DNA from: Desulfobacterales bacterium
Lineage (GTDB): Bacteria > Desulfobacterota > Syntrophobacteria > B119-G9
Length of the DNA stretch: 7,169 nucleotides
Direction: 5' to 3'
Assembly: GCA_026992215.1 (NCBI GenBank)
Contig: JALXAI010000164.1
Coordinates: forward strand, 1 to 7,169
Position numbers and translations under genes: made by a program. Shown here in pieces: positions 1 to 5,828 of this stretch. Each line of letters begins with the position of its first letter. The stretch's first letter is position 1. The notes beneath the pieces were generated by a model. That model made no database searches, was not told the DNA's origin, and saw only the letters and a list, made by a program, of their open reading frames with translations.

Positions 1-577
1 CATCCACGGGGAGGACTCCAAGTCCCTGGATCCCATCCACGCAGAGCAAGATTTCGTTGTTCCTGCAGAAATCTCCCAGTTCCCGGAGGTCGCAGTTGAA
101 GCCCGTGGCATAATCCACGGAACTGACGGACACGAGTCGCAGCTTATTGGTTGCGATTTTTTTCAAACTTTCAAGGCCGATGGCTCCGTTTTTGCCTCGC
201 CGTATATGGTGAAGTTTCACGCCGTATCGCTCAAGGTTCATCCACGGATACACGTTTGCGGGAAAATCGGGATACGATATTGCCACCTCGTCTCCCTGTT
301 TCCAGGGAATGCCTGAAGCAACAATGCTTAATCCTTCCGAGGTATTCCCCGTAAAAGCTATTTCATCCACGCGCGCGTTTAGCAGACCCGCCGCCAGGGT
401 CCGAACTTCTTCTACCCGCTTCATCCATTTCGAATAGTGAAGGCCTCCAAAGTTACTAAAGCTGCGAGCAGCTTCTTCTATTGCCGCAGCGACTCGCAGC
501 GATACCGGTGACGTCGCGGCGTGGTTCAAAAAGGTAAATTTTTCCGTTACGGGGAAAAGGGATCGTAATTTTTCCAT
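1..577 (-). CDS. Class V PLP-dependent aminotransferase / cysteine desulfurase-like enzyme (partial, C-terminal half outside window)
   Basis: The reading frame starts at the ATG whose A is at 577 and stays open to the window edge, giving 192 residues of a family that is usually about 370-400 long. Seen: an N-terminal NHAATSP segment (residues 18-24), the cofactor-phosphate loop TGNTSEG (76-82), and CVDGIQGLG (179-187), in which D181 is the expected partner of the PLP pyridine nitrogen and Q184 takes the usual His/Gln place. The PLP-binding lysine lies beyond the window. The fold-type I, class V family includes cysteine desulfurases, selenocysteine lyases and isopenicillin N epimerase-like proteins. 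The visible half does not discriminate between these, so substrate and pathway are left open. The start is well supported by a GGGAGGTGA ribosome-binding site 8 bases upstream. The gene is divergent from the release-factor-like gene and may share its regulatory region. Expected to be cytosolic: no signal peptide is seen. Confidence 0.88.
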   Translation of the reverse strand, partial: MEKLRSLFPVTEKFTFLNHAATSPVSLRVAAAIEEAARSFSNFGGLHYSKWMKRVEEVRTLAAGLLNARVDEIAFTGNTSEGLSIVASGIPWKQGDEVAISYPDFPANVYPWMNLERYGVKLHHIRRGKNGAIGLESLKKIATNKLRLVSVSSVDYATGFNCDLRELGDFCRNNEILLCVDGIQGLGVLPVD

Positions 578-585
578 CTGCAGGT

Positions 586-594
586 TCACCTCCC
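586..594 (-). promoter_or_regulatory. Ribosome-binding site of the class V aminotransferase gene
   Basis: On the minus strand this reads GGGAGGTGA, a near-perfect anti-16S match, 8 bases before the ATG at 577. It fixes the start of the partial aminotransferase. Confidence 0.8.
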
Positions 595-662
595 GAGCCG
601 GACCTGGGGAATAAAATAGCAGAAATTTCAATATGCTTCATCATGTAAATATCTATTTTTAT

Positions 663-690
663 TTGATTCCGAAAAAATCGGCATTATATT
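663..690 (+). promoter_or_regulatory. Candidate sigma-70-type promoter for the release-factor-like gene
   Basis: TTGATT (663-668) and TATATT (685-690) are separated by 16 bases, a fair match to -35/-10 consensus. Transcription would begin near 697 and leave a leader of about 100 bases before the TTG start at 798. The spacer contains the small inverted repeat CCGA-N5-TCGG (669-681), which could be an operator or chance. A second, weaker -10-like TATAAC lies at 765-770 without a good -35. Inferred from sequence only. Confidence 0.35.
683..688 (-). promoter_or_regulatory. Candidate -10 element for the class V aminotransferase gene
   Basis: The minus strand reads TATAAT exactly at 688-683, about 105 bases upstream of the ATG at 577. 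The -35 region 16-18 bases further upstream (around 705-712 on the minus strand) is poor (CTTTTC/CCTTTT), so this would need an activator or be fortuitous. It overlaps the plus-strand -10 candidate, so the two promoters, if real, would compete for polymerase. Confidence 0.3.
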
Positions 691-785
691 AATTCTGGAA
701 TTCGGAAAAGGATCGGAAATCACCTGGCGGCACTCGCCGGTATTTTCCTCTGGCCGAATGAATCTATAACACAAACAAAGAACAT

Positions 786-793
786 GGAGGTGA
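786..793 (+). promoter_or_regulatory. Ribosome-binding site that decides a TTG start
   Basis: GGAGGTGA is a full-strength Shine-Dalgarno sequence, with its GGAGG ending 7 bases before TTG at 798. The nearby ATG at 784 and GTG at 790 share a frame that ends almost at once in TGA (799-801), so they cannot start the long frame. TTG at 798 is the only sensible start. Confidence 0.75.
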
Positions 794-797
794 CAAG

Positions 798-1970
798 TTG
801 ATAGGAAAAAAGGAAATTGAGACCATTAGAGAAAAAATTGCAGTTCATGAACCGCCAGTACTCTCGCTTTATGTTGACGTGGATCCCGCGAAGCCCGAGA
901 ACGCTCGTAAAGGGTGGCTGGTGAGGGTCAAAAATACGCTGAAGGACTTGAAAGTGCCCAAAACTATTGAAGATGCTGTTTACAGGGTTCTCGAAAAGGA
1001 TCGTCCCGAAGGGAAAACCTTCGTAATATTTGCTGCAGAAAAGGAGAAAAAAGTATGGGTGGAAGACTTTACTCTCCAGGTAGAACTGCCGGTGGTTGAT
1101 CTGGGGCGTGGGAAGGTAGAAGCGAGATGGGGAGATCCTAACATTGCGCCGCTGATTTATGCGCTGGATGAGTATGAGCGTTATTGTGTTGTTTTCTTGA
1201 ACAAGAAGAGGTGGCGTCTTTTCGAGATCTTTCTCGGCGAAATAGAGGAGATAATGGATGTTTTTAACGAGATCTCGGTAGACGATTGGCGCAGGATTAC
1301 GGCAGATAGTCCCAGCTTGAGGTTCACTGCGTCCAGGCCCGCTTCTTCGAGAGCTGGAGCGGCAGTTGACAAGTTCGCGAGAAAAATCGGCGTCTGGACA
1401 CAAAGGTTCTACAAGAACGTGGCCAGGTTACTCGAAAAATTCGTGGATGAACACGACATAGGCAGGATTATTCTGCTTGGTGTACCGGAAGAAACTCGCT
1501 TTTTCGAACAATACCTGACACGAAGTTTGAGGGAAAAAGTAGTTGCACACCTGGCATCCCTGCCAACACCTGAAGCCGGCGTGGGAGAAGTAGGTAAAAA
1601 GGTTTTTCCGGAGATTGAGAGAATTGAGCGGGAGAAAGAACTGGAACTTATAGATCAGGTTAGAGAAAAACCAGGCGTGTGGGGATTGGAGAATGTCCTT
1701 GACGCCCTGCAGATGGGCAGATTATATATCCTCATTGTACCATGGAAACTGGACTGTGAAGTCTGGCGATGCCGCGAGGCGGGTTTGGTCTTTGTTGATG
1801 AGGAAACCGCGAAGGAATTTTGCCCTGATGAAATGGAAAGGGTTAAATTACGGGATATCATTGTTGACCTGGCAGCCGACTATGGCACAAGACTGGAATT
1901 TGTAAGGGGAGAAGCAGAAAAAATCCTGCTTGAGCAGCTCGGAGGTATTGCGGGGCTGACTCGATGGTAA
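798..1970 (+). CDS. Bacterial archaeo-eukaryotic release-factor (eRF1/Pelota)-like protein, baeRF family, GGQ not conserved
   Basis: A 390-residue cytosolic protein starting at TTG. Three parts can be seen. Residues 1-125 are an N-terminal alpha/beta region with PVLSLYVDVDP at 20-30. Residues 126-256 resemble eRF1/Pelota domain 2, with strands VVFLNKKRWRLFEI and then a long helix containing KFARKIGVWTQRFYKNVARLL. Residues 280-390 resemble domain 3 (L7Ae-like) and end in ADYGTRLEFV...LGGIAGLTRW, the counterpart of the eRF1 ending in GGIGGILRY. The catalytic GGQ expected just before the long helix is replaced by SSRAGAAV (183-190), so peptidyl-tRNA hydrolysis in the classical way is unlikely. 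C320, C325 and C342 sit where archaeal eRF1 has a small zinc-binding insert, but only three cysteines are present. Known families of this kind are proposed to act in ribosome rescue or stress. The closest I can name is baeRF family 10-like, from memory of family features, without a search. The MBL gene follows after 81 bases. Confidence 0.75.
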   Translation: MIGKKEIETIREKIAVHEPPVLSLYVDVDPAKPENARKGWLVRVKNTLKDLKVPKTIEDAVYRVLEKDRPEGKTFVIFAAEKEKKVWVEDFTLQVELPVVDLGRGKVEARWGDPNIAPLIYALDEYERYCVVFLNKKRWRLFEIFLGEIEEIMDVFNEISVDDWRRITADSPSLRFTASRPASSRAGAAVDKFARKIGVWTQRFYKNVARLLEKFVDEHDIGRIILLGVPEETRFFEQYLTRSLREKVVAHLASLPTPEAGVGEVGKKVFPEIERIEREKELELIDQVREKPGVWGLENVLDALQMGRLYILIVPWKLDCEVWRCREAGLVFVDEETAKEFCPDEMERVKLRDIIVDLAADYGTRLEFVRGEAEKILLEQLGGIAGLTRW

Positions 1971-1976
1971 TGTTTG

Positions 1977-2003
1977 CAGGGGGCGGAACATTTAAGCCCC
2001 CTG
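1977..2003 (+). terminator. GC-rich hairpin after the release-factor-like gene (possible terminator or attenuator)
   Basis: CAGGGGGC (1977-1984) and GCCCCCTG (1996-2003) form a perfect 8-bp stem with an 11-base loop, starting 7 bases after the stop codon. The stem is strong enough for a terminator, but the bases after it (GAATGAAAGT) contain no T-run, so classic Rho-independent termination is doubtful. It may protect the 3' end of the upstream message, pause polymerase, or lower expression of the MBL gene that begins 49 bases later. Confidence 0.45.
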
Positions 2004-2051
2004 GAATGAAAGTCCCTGAATGGCCTACCCCCACAATGAAGGAGAATCTCT

Positions 2052-2798
2052 ATGCCCGCGTATAAAATTCATCCAATAGTCTTGGGAACCAAGCTGTTTG
2101 ACAAGGGTATGATGACTTACCAGCACGATTACGGGAAACCATATGCGATACCAATCTATTCATGGTACCTGGAAGGCGGTGATAAAAACATTCTGGTAGA
2201 TACTGGTGAGATGAGCCCTATTCAATCCGAAGACAGAGAAAAAAAGATCGGCGGTAAAATATATACCTTTGAAGAAGGTCTCGGGAAATGGGGACTTAAA
2301 CCCGAAGACATTGATGTAGTAATCCACACCCATCTTCACAATGATCACTGCGAAAACGACTTCAAGTGTGAAAATGCCGTCTTTTACGTGCACGAAAAGG
2401 AACTTGAACTAATCCACGATCCTCACCCGCTCGATTTCAGGTACATGGAAGATTACATTGAAGACGTTGAAGAAAACGGCCAGATAAAAGTGATAACGGG
2501 GGATCGGGAAATTGTCCCGGGAATATCCGTGATGCACACTCCGGCCCATACCGAGGGAGGCCTTACGGTTTTTGTTGATACCCCTTCCGGCAGAGCAGCC
2601 ATCACCGGTTTCTGCGTGATAAGGGAAAACTTCTTTCCACCGAAGGAAATCCTTGCCATGGAAATGGAAGTTATACCTCCGGGCACCCACGTGAACGCAT
2701 ATGATGCGTACGACATTATGATAGAGGTTAAAAAAATGGCGGACATACTTATTCCCCTACATGAACCTGAATTTGCGTCGGTGGATACCATAGGGTGA
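2052..2798 (+). CDS. Metallo-beta-lactamase-fold hydrolase, N-acyl homoserine lactonase-like group
   Basis: A 248-residue cytosolic protein, full length for this family (about 240-280). The start has AAGGAG 7 bases upstream. Seen: strand-turn LVDTGE (48-53), the metal motif HLHNDH (94-99, preceded by H92), TPAHTEGG with H166, and a last ligand H237 in IPLHEPE. In most members the bridging ligand between H166 and H237 is an Asp in a GD motif. Here the matching place reads TGFC (185-188), so Cys188 probably substitutes. Members of the group hydrolyse lactones, thioesters or other esters through a two-metal centre. The sequence does not tell the substrate, and quorum quenching should not be assumed. 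It lies between the release-factor-like gene and the haem operon on the same strand, with 81 bases before and 118 bases after, so it could be a separate unit or a read-through partner. Confidence 0.83.
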   Translation: MPAYKIHPIVLGTKLFDKGMMTYQHDYGKPYAIPIYSWYLEGGDKNILVDTGEMSPIQSEDREKKIGGKIYTFEEGLGKWGLKPEDIDVVIHTHLHNDHCENDFKCENAVFYVHEKELELIHDPHPLDFRYMEDYIEDVEENGQIKVITGDREIVPGISVMHTPAHTEGGLTVFVDTPSGRAAITGFCVIRENFFPPKEILAMEMEVIPPGTHVNAYDAYDIMIEVKKMADILIPLHEPEFASVDTIG

Positions 2799-2842
2799 AG
2801 TCCGCGGGCACAGGGACAAGCATAAATTGATCCCAGGGTAAT

Positions 2843-2880
2843 AGGAACTTTGCACGCGAATTAGGAATCAAAAAGTTCTT
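2843..2880 (+). other. Weak inverted repeat ahead of the haem operon
   Basis: GAACTTT (2845-2851) and AAAGTTC (2872-2878) are perfect complements, extendable by one G-T and one A-T pair, around a 20-base loop. It lies in the 118-base gap between the MBL gene and sirC. The stem is AT-rich and the loop long, so this could be an operator, a leader structure or chance. I see no convincing -35/-10 pair or known riboswitch in this gap. Confidence 0.2.
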
Positions 2881-2916
2881 ACGCTCGATCACAAGACATC
2901 CCGAATAGGAGCAAAG

Positions 2917-3609
2917 ATGAGATACTATCCTGTTTTTCTTGACTTAAGTGGCAAAAATTGCCTGGTTGTGGGAGGAGGCAGAGTTGCCGAAAGAAAAATT
3001 CGGACTCTTCTGGATTGTGGTGCGCACGTCAGGGTAGTTTCTAGAGAACTAACGGAGTGGATTGACGATCAGGTAAAAAACGGCAGGGTGGAATTTGCAG
3101 GCGAGCAATTTCACCCCGGACAAATGGAAGGGGTGAGGTTGGTTATAGCCGCCACTAGTAACAGTGAGCTTAACCGGGAGGTTGCAAGGAAAGCCGATAG
3201 CCGGAGTATATGGTGCAACGTCGCAGATCAGCCCGAAGATTGTACCTTTATTTTGCCATCGATTGTTGTTCGAGGAGATCTCACCATAGCTATTAGCACA
3301 TCGGGAAAAAGTCCGGCCCTTGCCAGGAAAATTCGGGAGGAACTGGAGAAAAAATTCGGAGAAGAATACGCAAAATTTACAGAAATTCTCGGGCTTATTC
3401 GAAAACAGGTGCTTGAAAAATACGACGGTGAAGAAGACCGGAAAAAAATCTTTACTTCGCTGGTCGAATCAAACATAGTAGAATTGATAAAGAACAGCCA
3501 GTGGAAGCATGTTGAATCCGTGCTGTCCCGGATTCTGGGCGAAAATTTTTCGCTCGAAGGTTTGAAATACCGGAGAGATCAAAGCAGTAGTGGTAACGGT
3601 ACACCATGA
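2917..3609 (+). CDS. sirC: Precorrin-2 dehydrogenase / sirohydrochlorin-forming enzyme (CysG N-terminal / Met8p family)
   Basis: A 230-residue cytosolic enzyme that oxidises precorrin-2 to sirohydrochlorin with NAD+. Some relatives also insert iron. Seen: the Rossmann dinucleotide motif VVGGGRVAERK (17-27), the mid-domain motif AATSNSELNREVA (78-90), and NVADQPEDCTFILPSI (101-116). D104 falls at the catalytic Asp position known in CysG/Met8p. The family signature STSGKSPALARKIREELE follows at 127-144. The C-terminal 170-216 is a helical region typical of the single-domain enzyme. No uroporphyrinogen methyltransferase domain is fused, unlike enterobacterial CysG, so precorrin-2 must be made by a separate enzyme outside the window. 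AGGAG ends 5 bases before the ATG. The stop overlaps the start of the next gene as ATGA, implying translational coupling. In sulfate reducers sirohaem serves sulfite reductase and is also the precursor of haem through the Ahb route. Confidence 0.9.
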   Translation: MRYYPVFLDLSGKNCLVVGGGRVAERKIRTLLDCGAHVRVVSRELTEWIDDQVKNGRVEFAGEQFHPGQMEGVRLVIAATSNSELNREVARKADSRSIWCNVADQPEDCTFILPSIVVRGDLTIAISTSGKSPALARKIREELEKKFGEEYAKFTEILGLIRKQVLEKYDGEEDRKKIFTSLVESNIVELIKNSQWKHVESVLSRILGENFSLEGLKYRRDQSSSGNGTP

Positions 3610-4430
3610 GCAGCCTTTTTTTCATCATCGCGACCGTTGCGTATTTTGTGGGCTCCGTGGGTTATTTTTTCTACGTGATCAGAAATTCTAACTCCGTGGC
3701 CAGAGCTGCAAACATTGCCCTGGTTATAGGTTTTGCATTTCACACCGTCGGAATTTACATCCTTGCAAGAAAATTCGGCTATCTGCCTGTAACCAGTATT
3801 CCTCAGACCCTTTCACTGTTTGCCTGGACAATTGTTCTTGCATACCTGGTATTTCAGTGGCGTTTTGACATAAAGATACTTGGAACCTTCGTGTCACCGC
3901 TGGCGATGTTTTTTATGTTGCTGTCCCCGGCGATCCCGTCGGGGGTGGTTCACCAGATACCTGTTCTTAAAAGCATCTGGGTTGTGGTTCACATAAGCCT
4001 GATATTTCTGAGCAACGCCCTTTTTGCCATCGCTTTCTGCGCCGGGATAATGTACCTGATCCAGGAAAAACAAATAAAGAAAAAGACTTTCGGTGTTCTT
4101 TTCCGAAGGCTGCCTTCTCTGGAAAAGCTGGACAAAACCAATTACATTTGCCTTTTAATTGGTTTCCCGTTGCTGACGGGAGGGCTGATCACGGGATTTA
4201 TTTACGCGAGCCGGGTATGGCACGGGTACTGGCACTGGGATCCGAAGGAAATTTTTGCGATGGTAACATGGGCGATTTACGCCGTTCTTTTCCATGAACG
4301 CCTTGCCGTGGGCTGGAGAGGAAAAAAAGCGGCCATCATGGCCATAATCGGCTTTATTGCCGTGATTGTAACGTTTCTGGGGGTCAACATCTTTCTTAAG
4401 GGTCATCATTTTTATTTCAGGGTGAGTTAA
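3606..4430 (+). CDS. ccsA: CcsA/HemX-family haem-handling membrane protein (cytochrome c assembly type)
   Basis: A 274-residue polytopic inner-membrane protein with about eight hydrophobic segments (near 3-25, 34-54, 66-84, 92-110, 122-150, 179-200, 213-231, 241-263). The WWD-type haem motif WHGYWHWDPKE occupies 205-215. Histidines sit at the usual CcsA positions: H46 (FHTVG), H129 (VVHISL) and the last-loop KGHH (265-268). FHERLAVGWRGKKAA (229-243) is the conserved segment after the WWD region. Family proteins move or present haem for cytochrome c ligation (CcsA with Ccs1/ResB), while the related HemX is found beside hemA in Bacillus and affects HemA level. No ResB-like partner is present in the window. 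The location between sirC and hemA favours a HemX-like or combined role, but the sequence alone cannot decide. It overlaps sirC by 4 bases and is followed by hemA after 3 bases. Confidence 0.87.
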   Translation: MSSLFFIIATVAYFVGSVGYFFYVIRNSNSVARAANIALVIGFAFHTVGIYILARKFGYLPVTSIPQTLSLFAWTIVLAYLVFQWRFDIKILGTFVSPLAMFFMLLSPAIPSGVVHQIPVLKSIWVVVHISLIFLSNALFAIAFCAGIMYLIQEKQIKKKTFGVLFRRLPSLEKLDKTNYICLLIGFPLLTGGLITGFIYASRVWHGYWHWDPKEIFAMVTWAIYAVLFHERLAVGWRGKKAAIMAIIGFIAVIVTFLGVNIFLKGHHFYFRVS

Positions 4431-4433
4431 CGG

Positions 4434-5789
4434 GTGATGGGTAAGCAAATAATACTGCTGGGATTGAGTCACAAGACTGCTCCCGTGGAGATCAGGGAAA
4501 GGGTTGCGTCGATTTCGGCGAACGATCGTACTCCCCTCGACTGGCTGCCCCAGCTCAAAAAAATTGATGAACTTTTTTTCCTGTCCACATGCAACCGGGT
4601 CGAATTTTTGTTTACCACCGATGAGGTTCAGGAAGGAATCGACGAAATTTCGAGCAAGATAAGCCTTGAGATCGGACAACCTCTTTCTTCAATTCAGGGA
4701 CACATTTACATTTATTACAATCTTGAGGCTGTGAAACACGTCTTCAGGGTTGCGGCAAGCCTTGACTCGATGGTCGTCGGGGAACCTCAGATACTCGGGC
4801 AAATAAAGGACGCTTACAGGGAGAGCGTAGATCACAGGACATCCAGCGTAATACTGAACAGGCTCCTTCACAAGTCCTTCTCCGTGGCCAAGCGAATACG
4901 AACGGAGACCAGGATAGGTTCGTACGCGGTTTCCATCAGTTATGCGGCAGTGGAACTGGCAAAGAAAATTTTCGGAAGCCTGGAAAACAAGTCGGTTCTG
5001 CTCATAGGAGCCGGAGAAATGGCAGAACTGGCCGCCGAGCACCTGATTCATAACGGAGTGTCCAGGATTTACGTGGCTAACAGGACTCTTGAACGCGCCA
5101 TGGAACTTGCCGCTCGCTTCAGGGGGACCACGGTTCCATTCGACCAGATTCCGGAAAACCTGGAAGTGGTGGATATAATAATAAGCTCTACCGGGGCGAG
5201 TGACTTTATCCTGCACTACGATGAAGTAAAGTCCCGTATGCGCGCCAGGCGCAATCGGCCCCTGTTTTTTATCGACATCGCGGTTCCACGTGATATCGAG
5301 CCTGAGGTGGGAGAGATTGACAACGTCTATCTTTATGACATTGACAGCCTGCAGGGGTTGGTCGAACTAAATTTGAACGAGCGCAGAAAAGAAGCGGAAA
5401 GAGCGGAGCACATTATAGAGGAAGAAGCGCTCAAGTTTGACAACTGGCTGAAAACCCTGGAAGTTGTGCCCACCATAGTAGCTTTGAAGGAAAAAGCGGA
5501 AAAAATCCGGCAAAGAGAAATCAGAAAAACCATGCTTCAACTGGCAAATAACAGCCAGAATCTTGAAGAATCCCTGGAAGTCCTAACCAGATCTATCATC
5601 AACAAGCTGCTTCATGACCCCATTCTTTTCTTAAAAAGAAAAAGTGTAAGAGAGAGCAAGAACCTTTACGTGGATTTGGTTCAGAGCCTTTTTAATCTTC
5701 ATGAAATTCAAGAAAATAAGGAATCTGTTGATAAACGGTCCAGAAGTAATGTGAGGGAATTAAAAAGGAAAGCTTGTAAATTTAAATAA
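4434..5789 (+). CDS. hemA: Glutamyl-tRNA reductase
   Basis: The NADPH-dependent enzyme that reduces glutamyl-tRNA(Glu) to glutamate-1-semialdehyde, the first committed step of C5-route tetrapyrrole synthesis. At 451 residues it is slightly longer than the usual 410-430. Seen: GLSHKTAPVEIRE (10-22), the catalytic Cys in STCNRVE (C53), SLDSMVVGEPQILGQIKDAY (109-128), HKSFSVAKRIRTET (146-159), the Rossmann motif IGAGEMAE (191-198) with VANRT (214-218), and DIAVPRDIEP (281-290). These are followed by the long spinal helix and the dimerisation helices (about 310-425). The start may be GTG at 4434 or the adjacent in-frame ATG at 4437. A weak AGGGTGA (4419-4425), lying across the end of ccsA, suits GTG slightly better. 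The final 25 residues are unusually basic and disordered-looking. HemA levels are commonly controlled by haem-dependent proteolysis, which the sequence does not show. Confidence 0.95.
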   Translation: MMGKQIILLGLSHKTAPVEIRERVASISANDRTPLDWLPQLKKIDELFFLSTCNRVEFLFTTDEVQEGIDEISSKISLEIGQPLSSIQGHIYIYYNLEAVKHVFRVAASLDSMVVGEPQILGQIKDAYRESVDHRTSSVILNRLLHKSFSVAKRIRTETRIGSYAVSISYAAVELAKKIFGSLENKSVLLIGAGEMAELAAEHLIHNGVSRIYVANRTLERAMELAARFRGTTVPFDQIPENLEVVDIIISSTGASDFILHYDEVKSRMRARRNRPLFFIDIAVPRDIEPEVGEIDNVYLYDIDSLQGLVELNLNERRKEAERAEHIIEEEALKFDNWLKTLEVVPTIVALKEKAEKIRQREIRKTMLQLANNSQNLEESLEVLTRSIINKLLHDPILFLKRKSVRESKNLYVDLVQSLFNLHEIQENKESVDKRSRSNVRELKRKACKFK

Positions 5790-5791
5790 CA

Positions 5792-5810
5792 CGGGATCGC
5801 CCCGGTTTTT
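5792..5810 (+). terminator. Weak Rho-independent terminator after hemA
   Basis: A short CGGG/CCCG stem (5792-5795 with 5801-5804, 5-base loop) is followed within two bases by TTTTT (5806-5810), starting just after the hemA stop. An alternative fold pairs CGGTT (5803-5807) with AACCG (5820-5824). The 39-base gap separates two converging genes, so one or both folds may end transcription from each side. The stems are short, so support is moderate at best. Confidence 0.35.
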
Positions 5811-5828
5811 CACCAAGAGAACCGAATC

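Noticed and set aside
151..354. Plus-strand open frame inside the aminotransferase region
   Set aside because: The minus strand here carries clear class V aminotransferase motifs, and the plus frame has no recognisable protein features.
1..371. CATCCACG occurring four times (1, 34, 239, 364)
   Set aside because: Spacing is irregular and all copies are in coding sequence. Three encode Val-Asp in the same frame, so codon use explains them better than a repeat array.
725..740. TGGCGGCACTCGCC resembling a sigma-54 -24 element or an inverted repeat
   Set aside because: No GC falls at the -12 position, and the inverted repeat is only GGCG/CGCC, too short to claim.
720..1403. Long open frame on the minus strand opposite the release-factor-like gene
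   Set aside because: Low-complexity, no recognisable motif or ribosome-binding site, and it lies opposite a frame with clear family homology: a shadow.
2836..2854. Possible sigma-54 promoter (GGG upstream of TTTGCA) before sirC
   Set aside because: The GG and GC are 13 bases apart instead of the required 10, so the -24/-12 spacing is wrong.
4155..4679. Minus-strand open frame across the ccsA/hemA junction
   Set aside because: It overlaps two firmly identified genes on the other strand and shows no domain features.
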